This document shows, piece after piece, positions 16,514-25,800 of a DNA stretch of 64,000 nucleotides. The stretch is from the NCBI GenBank assembly GCA_963169915.1, contig CAUJEM010000166.1, forward strand, positions 1-64,000. Direction: 5' to 3'. Source of the DNA: Myxococcota bacterium (GTDB taxonomy: Bacteria > Myxococcota_A > Polyangia > Polyangiales > Polyangiaceae). The notes beneath the pieces were generated by a model, which did no database searches, had not been told where the DNA came from, and worked only from the letters and a program-made list of their open reading frames with translations. The stretch's first letter is position 1; the number at the start of each line of letters is the position of its first letter. Made by a program: the position numbers and the translations under genes.

Positions 16514-18496
16514 TCAGTCTCTGGGCGGCAAGGGCTCGGTCAGCTTGAGGTCCCGCACGGCGTCCCGGAAGCGGACCTGTTGCTCGCTGATGGCCATGTT
16601 CAGCTCCACCATCCGCTTGGTGATCTGCTCGAGCCGCGCCGTGCCCTCGGCCAGGCGCCGCGTGAGCTTGGCGCGCAGGTCCGCCGCCTGCGTGTTCTTC
16701 TCGATGGCTTGGAGCGACAGCCGCGTCTCCCGGGTCATCCGCTCGAGCTCACGCTGCTCCTCCCCGAGCGCGCTCGCCTCATCCATCGCCTTGACGAGCC
16801 CGGCGCGGAGCTGCCAGGCCTCCTCGAGCCCCTTCACCAGGGCGCGGTTGGCGCGCGGGTCCGCGAGGTAGCCCCGCACGGCTTCGTCCGCGAGCGTGGA
16901 GGTCCAGTCGACCACGCGGCTCGATGAGGAGCGCTCGTCCACGGTGAGCTCCGTCTTGCCTCCGGGCCGCACGTCCACTGGGACGAGGGCGAAGCCCGTC
17001 GCGACGTCGTCCTCCGTGCCAGGGGCGGGCTTGTAGAGCCGCGCGCCCGAGGAGCGGGCGTGACGCACGAGCACCTGGGCGGGCTGCTCTCCCCCGTTGG
17101 CGACCGTGTAGCGCGTCTTGGAGACGCTGTCCCGCTCGATGGTGATGGTCCCGGCCTCGAGGCGCGCCAGCCGCGCCCCCGCCTCCTCGTACTGCCGCGT
17201 GCTCTGCACCCCCAAGCTGCGCTCGAGCGCGAACGGGATGGTCGCCTTCGCGCCCTTCGGCACGGGCTCCATCAAGCCCTGACCGAGGAACGACCCCTTC
17301 TCGAACACCGCGATGGGCCCGCGCTCGAGCAGGCCCTTGGTGGCGTTGCTGAAGCGTGCGACGCGGAACGGATGGCTCGCCGAGTCCGGGACCCCGCCGT
17401 CCGGGGCGAACAGGAACACGAGCTTGCCCGGCACCTGCTGGCTCGTCAGCAGCACCATGGTGGCGCTCTCGTCCGGGACGGTCACCGGGGTGGGCAGCTC
17501 GTAGCGCGTGGACCCCGTGTCGACCGCCACCGCCGCCAGCGCGCTCATGCGCCGCGGGGCGCTGGGCCCGTCCGCCTGCTGCACGCTGATGGCCGCGCGC
17601 TTGGGGGCTGGCGCCGGGGCGGCTGGCATCACGCTCGCTCCCCCCCCCCGGGCGCGCTTGTCCGTCGGCTTCGTCGCGCGCCCCGTCGAGGTGGCGGGCG
17701 CCATGGCCTCCGCTTCCGCGAGCTCATCCTGATCCGCACCGTCCTCCGCCGGCGCCGCGTCCGCCGCCGAGGCCCCCCCGACCCGGTCGATGGCGCCCCC
17801 TTCGCGCTGCTCCAGGCTGGTCATGCCGGTGGGCATGGACGCGATGACCTCTCCGGAGTCCGTCACCACGGGCCGCGGGGGGACCACCGGATCTCCCAGC
17901 CGCGACTCGAAGGCCAGCGGCGCTCCCGCCACGAGCGCGAGCCGCACGCCCTCCCAGTCTTCCCCCGAGAGGTTCTGGACGATGCCCCAGGCCTGCAGCT
18001 CCGCCGCGCCGTCCGAGCGGACCACGAGCCGGTAGGACGGGCGCCACACCGGGGTCTCCGCGACGTAGCCAATGGCGAGCTCGTGCTCCTGCCCATCCAG
18101 GCTGAGCGTCACCTCTCGCAGCGAGTTCTCGTCGAGCTTTGGCGGCTCCGGGGGGGGCTGGAGCGGCTTGAGCAGGCTCGCGTGCTCCGCGAGCAGCGGC
18201 GACGGCGCCACCGGCTCATCGTCGATCAGCAGTGGGAAGGAGGCCGAGCGCACGCTGCTGCCGCCGCGCTCCACGATGGCGAGCGTGGCGAGGAAGTCCC
18301 CGACCATCCGCTGCCGCATCTTGAACTTGACCTCGGGCTCGTCGACCTTCCCGGCTCGCTCGAAGTAACCCACGCCGTTGCGGTAGACGACCACCCGCGT
18401 CAATGGCAACGACGAGCTGACGTTCGGCCCCAGTCCGCAGCCCTGGGCCGCCACGAGCGCCACGCCGACCAACCCGATGCGACCGAACCAACGCAT
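16514..18496 (-). CDS. DUF4139-domain lipoprotein
   Basis: 660 residues. The signal peptide MRWFGRIGLVGVALVAAQGC ends in a plausible lipobox Cys. The N-terminal part has RVVVYRNGVGYFER, typical of the DUF4139/mucoidy-inhibitor-like fold, where an N-terminal strand-rich segment precedes the main DUF4139 region (LAIGYVAETPVWRPSYRLVV, NLSGEDWEGVRLALV). A Pro/Ala/Gly-rich linker in the middle holds a ten-G run. The last ~110 residues are a long helical coiled coil (LGEEQRELERMTRETRLSLQ..., LEQITKRMVELNMAISEQQ). The start at 18496 has AGGAG ten bases upstream; longer frames start inside promoter sequence. The family is widespread but of unknown function; envelope location is likely. Confidence 0.82.
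   Translation of the reverse strand: MRWFGRIGLVGVALVAAQGCGLGPNVSSSLPLTRVVVYRNGVGYFERAGKVDEPEVKFKMRQRMVGDFLATLAIVERGGSSVRSASFPLLIDDEPVAPSPLLAEHASLLKPLQPPPEPPKLDENSLREVTLSLDGQEHELAIGYVAETPVWRPSYRLVVRSDGAAELQAWGIVQNLSGEDWEGVRLALVAGAPLAFESRLGDPVVPPRPVVTDSGEVIASMPTGMTSLEQREGGAIDRVGGASAADAAPAEDGADQDELAEAEAMAPATSTGRATKPTDKRARGGGASVMPAAPAPAPKRAAISVQQADGPSAPRRMSALAAVAVDTGSTRYELPTPVTVPDESATMVLLTSQQVPGKLVFLFAPDGGVPDSASHPFRVARFSNATKGLLERGPIAVFEKGSFLGQGLMEPVPKGAKATIPFALERSLGVQSTRQYEEAGARLARLEAGTITIERDSVSKTRYTVANGGEQPAQVLVRHARSSGARLYKPAPGTEDDVATGFALVPVDVRPGGKTELTVDERSSSSRVVDWTSTLADEAVRGYLADPRANRALVKGLEEAWQLRAGLVKAMDEASALGEEQRELERMTRETRLSLQAIEKNTQAADLRAKLTRRLAEGTARLEQITKRMVELNMAISEQQVRFRDAVRDLKLTEPLPPRD
17640..17649 (-). 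repeat. Homopolymer of ten C (G on coding strand)
   Basis: Run of ten identical bases in the linker of the DUF4139 lipoprotein gene, encoding glycines. A one-base slip would truncate the C-terminal half. Confidence 0.7.
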
Positions 18497-18623
18497 AGAC
18501 CATGCTCTCCTGGGTACGTAACCGCCAAGCCGCCCGCAGCTTACACGAAAGGTCACCATGCCAACCAGGGGCCGGGGATGCCCTGCTCGCACTTCAGGGC
18601 GCGCCCCGGAGCCCACCCCGAGC

Positions 18624-18629
18624 TATCCT
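18624..18629 (+). promoter_or_regulatory. -10-like TATCCT deciding the start at 18639
   Basis: TATCCT ends 9 nt before the GTG at 18639. If it is the -10 box, the earlier in-frame ATG at 18558 lies upstream of the transcript and cannot be the start. Confidence 0.5.
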
Positions 18630-18638
18630 TGGGAGGCC

Positions 18639-19670
18639 GTGCCCCCCTCCCCACCCCCAAAACCCACGAGTCCTCGCCCAGCCCCTGCGCCCGCCACGCC
18701 CTCGGGCAGCTTGAGCGCCGGCTTGAAGGAGCAGCTCACGGTCCAAGCGCTCGGGCTGCTCAACGAGCAGGTGCAAGCCAGGATCGTCCACTACAAGGCG
18801 GAGCTCGAGACGAACGCGGAGCTCGACGCCATCACGGCGCAGGTCGTGGCGCAGCTCAAGGCGATGCAGGCCAGCGCGGCCGAGGAGCCGGCGCGGCGGC
18901 GCGAGCTCGCCGAGCTCCAAGCCGAGCAGACCCGCACCCTCTCGCGCCTGCTGGAGCGCTGCTTCGGGGCCGGGGAGAGCTCGGGCTTCGCCACGTCCAA
19001 CCTGAAGAGCGTCGGCCGGAGGATGGCCAAGCTGTTCTTCGAGAGCGAGCTCCACGAGAAGACCAAGGGCAACAAGGACAAGACCATCCACTTCCCGGAG
19101 CAAGGCGTGTTTTACGTGCTCCAGCGCTACAAGAACCGGCTGCACGCGGAGCTCGAGGGCTTCAGCTACGCCAACGACGAGCTCAAGCGCGCGACGGCTG
19201 CGCTGCTGTCGAAGACGGAGAAAGATCTGCAGGTCGCGTTCTTGTCGAGGCGGTCTCCCGAGCTCAATCGCGTCATGAACATCTACACGAGCGTCTTGCT
19301 GCGGTTTCTCACGCTTCACCTGCCTCCCCACCTCGGCGAGCTGAGCGGCGCCGTCGTTCGCGCCGCTCAGACGGCCTCCCAGCCCAACAGCGTCGGGTAC
19401 AAGATCCACTCGGAGAGCTTCGCTGCCTTTCGTCGGGAGTGGGAGCAGGGGTTCATGCGGTTGCTGGTCGGCTACTGCGGTGACCAGCTCCCGGCCCAGC
19501 TCGCGGCTGGGGACCAAGAGCTGCGCGAGGACACCATCAAGTTCTTCACGGATCCGCACATTTTCAGCGAGACGGCGCAGGTGCTCTGCGACTCCGTGTA
19601 CGATTTCCTGTGCCTGGAGGGCTTCCTCGACTTACCCATGGACTGGCGCGTCAGCCTGGCACGGAGCTGA
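18639..19670 (+). CDS. Unknown protein with Pro-rich N-terminus
   Basis: About 343 residues with a GTG start. The first ~30 residues are Pro-rich (PPSPPPKPTSPRPAPAPA); the rest is predicted mostly helical with coiled-coil-like stretches (EEPARRRELAELQAEQTRTL). The C-terminal two thirds is rich in aromatic and charged residues (YKNRLHAELEGFSYANDELK, LREDTIKFFTDPHIFSETAQ) and looks like a folded helical domain. No signal peptide, membrane segment or known catalytic motif was recognised. An ATG at 18558 would add 27 codons of low-complexity sequence; the -10-like TATCCT between the two argues for 18639. The downstream gene starts 6 bp after its stop, so the two are probably one operon. I do not recognise the family. 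Confidence 0.65.
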   Translation: MPPSPPPKPTSPRPAPAPATPSGSLSAGLKEQLTVQALGLLNEQVQARIVHYKAELETNAELDAITAQVVAQLKAMQASAAEEPARRRELAELQAEQTRTLSRLLERCFGAGESSGFATSNLKSVGRRMAKLFFESELHEKTKGNKDKTIHFPEQGVFYVLQRYKNRLHAELEGFSYANDELKRATAALLSKTEKDLQVAFLSRRSPELNRVMNIYTSVLLRFLTLHLPPHLGELSGAVVRAAQTASQPNSVGYKIHSESFAAFRREWEQGFMRLLVGYCGDQLPAQLAAGDQELREDTIKFFTDPHIFSETAQVLCDSVYDFLCLEGFLDLPMDWRVSLARS

Positions 19671-19675
19671 GCCGC

Positions 19676-20218
19676 GTGACCACGTCCACGGGATCGAGCG
19701 GGCGCCGCCGCTGGCTCTCGCTGACGGCGGTGGGCGTCGGCCTCGCCCTCTCGGGCTGGGCGCTGCTCGCGCGGAGCTCCGAGCAGGAGCAGCTGCTCGA
19801 GCAGCTGCGGCGGCTCGAGCGGCTCGTCGAGCTCGAGCCGTCGACGGCCGTCTCCGAGCCCCGCGCGGAGGCCCTTGCGCGCGAGCTGCCCCGGCTCTTC
19901 GATCGCGAGGTGTGGGTGAGCGTGCCGGAGTACAGCCAGGCTCGGCTCTCGCGCGCGGAGCTCGCGCCGACCCTCCTGCGGGCCCAGCAGGACCTCGAGC
20001 GCTACCGGCTCGAGCTGCGCGTGGGCGCCGTGGAGCTCACGCCCGAGCAGCGCCTGGCCCGCGTCTCGGCGGTCGCGCACTCGCTGGCCGTCCGGCACGG
20101 CACGGCGGCGCTCGAGCGCGACGAGCGGCACGCGCGCTTCACCTTCGTGCGTGGTCCGGGGCGGGAGTGGCTGCTCCGGGAGATCCAGGTCGACACCCGC
20201 AGCGTCATCCCCGATTAG
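19676..20218 (+). CDS. Small membrane-anchored unknown protein
   Basis: 180 residues. GTG start 6 bp after the preceding stop. One N-terminal transmembrane segment (LTAVGVGLALSGWALLA), then charged helices (EQEQLLEQLRRLERLVEL) and an alpha+beta-looking periplasmic domain ending in ARFTFVRGPGREWLLREIQVD. It has the feel of a small NTF2-like/Tim44-like fold, but there is no diagnostic motif. Paired with the unknown gene upstream; the SDR gene starts 56 bp further on. Confidence 0.65.
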   Translation: MTTSTGSSGRRRWLSLTAVGVGLALSGWALLARSSEQEQLLEQLRRLERLVELEPSTAVSEPRAEALARELPRLFDREVWVSVPEYSQARLSRAELAPTLLRAQQDLERYRLELRVGAVELTPEQRLARVSAVAHSLAVRHGTAALERDERHARFTFVRGPGREWLLREIQVDTRSVIPD

Positions 20219-20273
20219 GGTGCGGCCTCCGCCCGGCGTGCGGCACGCGCCGGACGCTGATAGAAGGCAGACC

Positions 20274-21038
20274 GTGACGACCATCGATCTAACGGGCAAA
20301 GTGGCGATCGTGAGCGGGGCCAGCCGGGGCATCGGCGAGGCCATCGCGCGCTCCTTCGCGGCCGCCGGGGCGAGGTTGGTGCTGGGCTCACGCCAGCAAG
20401 CCGCCGTGCAGCAGGTGGCCGACGCGCTCGCCGTGAGCGGCGCCGAGGTGCTCGCCGTCGGAGCCCACGTGGGGGACACGGAGCAGTGCCATCGGCTCGT
20501 CGCGCAAGCCGTGGAGCGCTTCGGCCAGGTCGACGTCCTGGTCAACTGCGCCGGCACCAACCCCTTCTTCGGGCCGCTCGTCAGCGTGGACCCGGGCGCC
20601 TACCAGAAGACCTTCGACGTCAACCTCCGCGGCGCGGTGGAGCTGTCGCGCGCCTTCGCGCAGCACGTCATCGCGCGGGACGGCGCGGGCAGCATCGTGA
20701 GCGTCAGCAGCGTCGCCGGGCTCCGGGCGGCGCCGCTCCAGGGCGTCTATGGCATGACCAAGGCGGCGCTCATCAGCCTGACCCAGACCCTCGCCTTCGA
20801 GCTGGGGCCCAGCAAGATCCGCGTGAACGCGCTCGCGCCGGGCCTGGTGGAGACCCGCCTCGCCGCGGCCATCACCTCGAGCGAGGCGCTCGTGCAGCGC
20901 GTGCTCGAGCGGACGGCGCTCGGCCGGATCGGCCGCCCGGAGGAGATCGCGCCGGCGGCGCTGTTCCTCGCGAGTGACGCGGCCAGCTTCATCACCGGCC
21001 AGACCCTGGCGGTCGATGGCGGGTTCTCTGCCTACTGA
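20274..21038 (+). CDS. Short-chain dehydrogenase/reductase
   Basis: 254 residues, classical SDR. Rossmann NAD(P) motif SGASRGIGEAIA near the N-terminus, LVNCAGTNPF (NAG motif region), catalytic Ser in VSSVAG and the YGMTK Tyr-Lys pair, followed by IRVNALAPGLVETRL and the ITGQTLAVDGG end. GTG start with GAAGG upstream. It is most like 3-oxoacyl-ACP reductase/glucose dehydrogenase-type SDRs, whose exact substrate cannot be read from sequence. Convergent with pruA, with a small hairpin between the two stops. Confidence 0.9.
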   Translation: MTTIDLTGKVAIVSGASRGIGEAIARSFAAAGARLVLGSRQQAAVQQVADALAVSGAEVLAVGAHVGDTEQCHRLVAQAVERFGQVDVLVNCAGTNPFFGPLVSVDPGAYQKTFDVNLRGAVELSRAFAQHVIARDGAGSIVSVSSVAGLRAAPLQGVYGMTKAALISLTQTLAFELGPSKIRVNALAPGLVETRLAAAITSSEALVQRVLERTALGRIGRPEEIAPAALFLASDAASFITGQTLAVDGGFSAY

Positions 21039-21053
21039 GCCTGACGCTCAGGC
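21039..21053. terminator. Small hairpin between convergent SDR and pruA genes
   Basis: GCCTGA (21039-21044), loop CGC, TCAGGC (21048-21053). Perfect 6-bp stem, no T-run; could act in both directions but is weak. Confidence 0.4.
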
Positions 21054-22652
21054 GCCAGGGCCGAGGAACGGATAGCGGTGGTCGAGCGGGGGCACGAAGG
21101 TCTCCTTGATGACGCGCGGGGAGACCCAGCGCATCAGGTTCCAGTGTGAGCCGGCCTTGTCGTTCGTGCCGCTGAGCCGCCCGCCGCCGAAGGGCTGCTG
21201 CCCGACCACCGCGCCGGTCGGCTTGTCATTGAGGTAGAGATTGCCGGCGGCGAACCGGAGGCGCTGGCTCAGGGCCTCGAGGTGGCGGCGATCTCGCGCG
21301 AAGACGGCGCCCGTCAGCGCATAGGGGTGGGACTCGCACGCGCTCAGCGCCTCGTCGAGCCGGGCGTCTTCGTACACCCAGACGCTCAAGAGCGGGCCGA
21401 AGAGCTCCTCGGTCATCAGGGCGTGATCCGGCGAGCCGACTCGGACCACCGTGGGCTCGATGAAGTAGCCCTCACGATCGTCCCCGCCGCCCCCGACGAG
21501 GAGCTCGGCCTCCACGCGCGCGAGCCGCTGAGCCCGGCGGAGCCGCTCGTAGGCGCCCCTCGAGATGACGGCGCCCATGAAGTTCGAGTAGTCGGCGGGG
21601 TCGCCCAGCGTGAGCTGCTCCACGACCGCCACCAGGCGCTCCGCGAGCTCCGGCCACAGGCTACGCGGGGCGTACAGGCGTGAGGCCGCCGAGCACTTCT
21701 GTCCCTGATACTCGAAGGCGCCCCGCACCGCGGCCACGACCACCGCCTGCAGCTCCGCGCTCGGGTGGACGAAGAGGAAGTCCTTGCCGCCCGTCTCTCC
21801 CACGAGGCGCGGGTAGGCGCGATAGCGCGGCAAGCGCTCGGCGGCGGCCTGCCAGAGCCGCTGAAAGACGGCCGTCGAGCCCGTGAAATGTAGGCCCGCG
21901 AAATCCGGCTGGTCCAAGGCGACGCGGCTGACGAGCTCCGCGTCGCCGTCGACGCAATTGATGACGCCCGGAGGGAGCCCGGCCTCGTGCAGCAGCTCCA
22001 TCACGTGCTGCGCGGAGAGCGCCGCCAGGGGCGAGGGCTTCCAGAGCACGGTGTTGCCCATCAAGGCCGGCGCCGTCGGTAGGTTGCCGGCGATCGCGGT
22101 GAAGTTGAAGGGCGTGACGGCGTAGACGAAGCCCTCCAGGGGCCGCAGCTCGAGCTGGTTACGCACCCCTGGCGCGTCGCTCGGTTGCTCTCGGGCGATG
22201 AGCTCGGCGTAGTAGGCGTTGAAGCGGAAAAAATCGATGAGCTCACAGGCAGCGTCGATCTCCGCTTGATGCGCCGTCTTGCTCTGGTTGAGGATCGTCG
22301 CCGCGTTCAGCCGCTGACGCCACGGCCCAGCGAGCAGCTCGGCGGCGCGCAAGAACACCGCGGAGCGGGCCTGCTGAGACAGCGCAGCCCAGTCCGGGTG
22401 CGCGCTGCGCGCTGCGGCGATGGCGCGCTCGACCTCGGGCGCCTCGGCGACCGCGCACTCGGCGAGCTGCAGGGTGTGTCGGTGCGGCGCCATCACCGGA
22501 CGGCGGTGGCGCGTCAGCACCCGCTCCCCTCCAAGATGCAGCGGCGCCAGGTAGCGCTCCTGGCTCTGGCGCGCCAGCTCCGCCGTCAAGGCTGCGCGCT
22601 CGGTGGAGCCAGGGGCGTAGCCGAGGACCGGCTCGTTCACGGGTCTCTCCAT
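21048..22652 (-). CDS. pruA: 1-pyrroline-5-carboxylate (L-glutamate gamma-semialdehyde) dehydrogenase
   Basis: 534 residues, ALDH4 type. Oxidises glutamate semialdehyde, from proline or arginine catabolism, to glutamate with NAD+. Seen: ILNQSKTAHQAEID, VTPFNFTAIAGNLPTAPALMGN (NAD-binding), LVGETGGKDF with the general-base Glu, and QGQKCSAASR with the nucleophile at about Cys320; C-terminal TGAVVGQQPFGGGRLSGTNDKAG is typical of this subfamily. It is a stand-alone enzyme: no proline dehydrogenase domain is fused, and no putA/prodh gene is in the window. ATG start. Upstream, on the same strand, there is a hairpin followed by six T residues that may attenuate transcription. Confidence 0.95.
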   Translation of the reverse strand: MERPVNEPVLGYAPGSTERAALTAELARQSQERYLAPLHLGGERVLTRHRRPVMAPHRHTLQLAECAVAEAPEVERAIAAARSAHPDWAALSQQARSAVFLRAAELLAGPWRQRLNAATILNQSKTAHQAEIDAACELIDFFRFNAYYAELIAREQPSDAPGVRNQLELRPLEGFVYAVTPFNFTAIAGNLPTAPALMGNTVLWKPSPLAALSAQHVMELLHEAGLPPGVINCVDGDAELVSRVALDQPDFAGLHFTGSTAVFQRLWQAAAERLPRYRAYPRLVGETGGKDFLFVHPSAELQAVVVAAVRGAFEYQGQKCSAASRLYAPRSLWPELAERLVAVVEQLTLGDPADYSNFMGAVISRGAYERLRRAQRLARVEAELLVGGGGDDREGYFIEPTVVRVGSPDHALMTEELFGPLLSVWVYEDARLDEALSACESHPYALTGAVFARDRRHLEALSQRLRFAAGNLYLNDKPTGAVVGQQPFGGGRLSGTNDKAGSHWNLMRWVSPRVIKETFVPPLDHRYPFLGPGA

Positions 22653-22739
22653 GTCTCATGGTGTCCCACCCTCGGGACCTCGACGCTAGGGGCGCCTCCG
22701 CGCCGGCGCGCGCCGCCGCGCCAGCGCGCGGTTTCCCGT

Positions 22740-22767
22740 AAAAAACTGGGCTCGGGCGCCGCCCCAG
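22740..22767 (-). terminator. Hairpin plus T6 upstream of pruA
   Basis: Read on the minus strand, CTGGG ... CCCAG (22767-22746) with an inner GGGC/GCCC pairing option is followed by TTTTTT (22745-22740), the form of an intrinsic terminator. It lies ~90 bp before the pruA start in the divergent intergenic region, where no minus-strand gene ends, so it may be a leader attenuator. Confidence 0.5.
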
Positions 22768-22812
22768 CGGCCCGCGCCGCGGTCGAGGCAGCCAAGCCCC
22801 CAAGAAAAGTGT

Positions 22813-22818
22813 TAGACT
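22813..22818 (+). promoter_or_regulatory. -10-like TAGACT before the kinase gene
   Basis: TAGACT ends 15 nt before the ATG at 22834 in an AT-richer patch (AAGAAAAGTGTTAGACT). No Shine-Dalgarno between it and the start. Confidence 0.5.
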
Positions 22819-22833
22819 ACGGGCGTTTCCGCG

Positions 22834-25800
22834 ATGCGTCCCCGGATCAACCCCATCGAAGCGCTCGTCCTGCTCCCGCGGCAGACCGAGCCGCAGGAGC
22901 GCCTCGCCAGCTGGCGTCAGACCATCGCGGCGCTCGGCCACGCGGTGCGCGTCACGGGACCGCCGCCGCTCGACGCGCTCGACGTCGCGGACGTCTCGCG
23001 CGCCGTGGAGGCCGCCCTCGCCACGGGCCTCGCCGACGATCTCGGCTTCATCGCGCCCGGGCCCGCGGCGGTCGCGCTCTACGAGCTGATGGCGGCGCTC
23101 CCGCAGGGGCGCCTCCGGCGGGAGCTCGCGCGCCGCGTCTTCACCCGGCTCTACGAGGGCACCGCCACCACCTTCGCGGCCGTGGCGACGCGCATGGCCC
23201 TGGGCTCGGCGCGGGCGCTCGACACCACCACCCTCCGCGCTCGGGTCAGCCTAGTCTTCGACCTCCCCATCGGCACCGCCGTCAACGTGGACGCGCTGGC
23301 CTTGACGCTGCTCTCCCGGAGGGAGCTGCTCGAGCGCTGGGTCGTCCGTGCGGCGAGCGGCTCGCTCCCCGCGCGGCGCCTTGCGGCCAAGCTGCTCGAG
23401 CACGCGGCGCGGGAGGCCGTCATGAGGACCCAGCAGGGCGACCCGCAGACGCGAGATCTGCTCTCCGAGGGCGTCGTGCGTGAGCCCTTCCTCCAGCTCC
23501 TGGCGGACCGGGAGCCGCTCGTGTGGCGGCACGCGGCCGTCGCGCGGGGGCTCCTGTCCACGGTGGATCCACGCCTGGCCGATCAGCTGGATCAGTCCCT
23601 CGATCCCTCCTTGTCACCGACGGAGTGGCGACGCGCCGCGGTCTCCTTCGTCGCGCAGTGCGCCATCACCCCGCACGACTCGCTCCCGCAGTGCCGCGCG
23701 CTGCTCGTCTCGGACATCCTGGTCCGTGACCCGGGGATGGCCGCCACCATGGTCTGGGGGCTCCCCCGCGTCATCGAGTCTGAGCCCGACACCGCGGAGG
23801 CGCTGCTCGACGAGCTCGCGGACACTCGCCGGGCGGACGTCGCGGAGGCCACCGCCACGCTGCTGCGCGACGTCGCCAGCCCCGCCTTCGGGATGCGCGC
23901 CGCCGCGACGCTGCGCGCCGTGCTCTCGCACCGGCTCTCCAGCGAGACCGAGGCCCAGCGCGTCATGACGGAGCGCGCGCTCCGCAGCCTGGATCGGGAG
24001 CGCTCCGAGGAGGACAGCCTGTCCGATCTGGCGCGCCGGGCCCTCACCGCCTACGAGGCTCAGGGCGCGCGCGCCGCCCACGAGGTCGCCGTCCAGGCGG
24101 TGGCGGCCGCCGAGCGCGCGCTCCACCGGATGGAGGTGTTCGGGCGCCTGGGCGATCCCGTCCTGCCCGAGCTCCTCGGCGTCCTCGACGAGCTCGACGC
24201 CAACGTGCTCGAGCGCACGCGCCTCTGGGACATGCTCCTGCTCGCGCGCAAGCCCGGAGAGGTGGAGGCCCCCCTCCCCGAGCTGGAGCGCGTGTACGAT
24301 CGCCTCGGCGGCTGGCTGCTCGGCACGGAGCGGCCCTCGGACGAGCCCAGCTCGGGCGAGCTCCTGCTCGAGCACCGACGGCTCCGCTGCCTCTTGCACC
24401 TCATCGACGCCGAGACGGCGCAGCGCAGCGACGGGGAAGAGACGGGTCAGCGCGTGAAGGAGCGCGTCCGGTACGCGCTCCGTGTCCTCTTGGAGAAGTG
24501 CGCGGCCGGGGTCGCCCCCTCGACCATGCGCATCCTCTATGCCTCCCTGGCGCGCACCTTCGACGCCGCCGTGCGGGAAGGCGTCGCGGAGCCGAGCGAG
24601 CTGTTCTTGCTGCTCCTGCGTCACGTCAGCGACCGCAGCAGCTGCGAGGCCGTCGCCGAGGCCAGCACGAACCCGGACATCAGCGAGGCGCTGACCGCCT
24701 ACGCCAAGTTCCTCAACGTCGCCGCCCCGCGCGACGCCATGGACTCCATCGCGGATCTGGACGTCGGCTCGCTCGGCCTGTTTCAGCCGGATGACGAGTC
24801 CTCGACGGCCGCGCGCTTCGTCGCGCTCAGCCGGGGCATCGCCAGCGGCGGCTCCTACCGCGGGGAGGCGCTGCGGCAAGTGGTGCTGCGCCTCGGCCGC
24901 ACCTTGGAGGCCATCGCCAGCGCGCGCGGCCTGACGGAGCTGGTGGAGACCAGCGGCGGGGAGCCGCTCGTGGAGCTGCTGAGCTCCACCCAAGACCTCC
25001 GGCACTTGATGCAGCGCGCGAGCCGGCGCGTCATCGAGGACGACGCCGGCAGCGCCATCGCCGTGGTCACGGAGGTCGCGCCCCTGCCGGCGCTGGTCGA
25101 GCGCGCCGTGACCGCGGGCGTGCCCGGCAACCCCCTACAGATGAGCATGGCGATCGGGGAAATCGTCGCGGACTTGCCCGAGCCCCTCGCGGACGCCATC
25201 CGACGCGTCATCTCGCGCATCGAGCGGCTCCCCGTGGAGTGCAACAGCGACGTCTTCGCCATCCCGCTCGAGAAGCGCCGGACCACGCTCCCGGATTGGC
25301 TCCTCCCGCGACGGACGCTGGGCGCGTTCTACGTCGTGCGGGCGCTGGGCAGCGGCGGCACCAGCTCGGTGTTCCTGGCGCGACGTAACGAGGAGCGCAA
25401 CGAGGCGCGCGCGGAGAGCTTCGCGCTCAAGGTCCCCGAGTACGATCCTACGACCGCGCGCTCGCTCTCGGAGCAGGAATTTCTCCAGCTCTTCAAGGAA
25501 GAGGCCGGCGCACTGCTCTCGCTGCCGGCGCACCCCAACCTCGCCAAGTTCGTCACCTTCGATCTAGCGGCGCGCCCCAAGCCCATCCTCGTGATGGAGC
25601 TCATCAAGGGGCTCAGCTTGGAGCGGCTCATCCGCAGCCGCGCCCTGGACGTCGCGCGCGCCTTCGCGCTCCTCGACGGTGTCCTCCAGGGGCTCGAGGC
25701 CATGCACGGCGCCGCGGTCGGGCACCTGGACATCAAGCCGAGCAACGTCATCCTGCGGGACAACCAGACGCCCGTGCTCGTGGATTTCGGCCTCTCCGGG

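Noticed and set aside
18558-18638. Earlier ATG start for the gene ending at 19670
   Set aside because: Adds low-complexity residues and lies before the TATCCT hexamer that probably drives the gene; kept only as an alternative.
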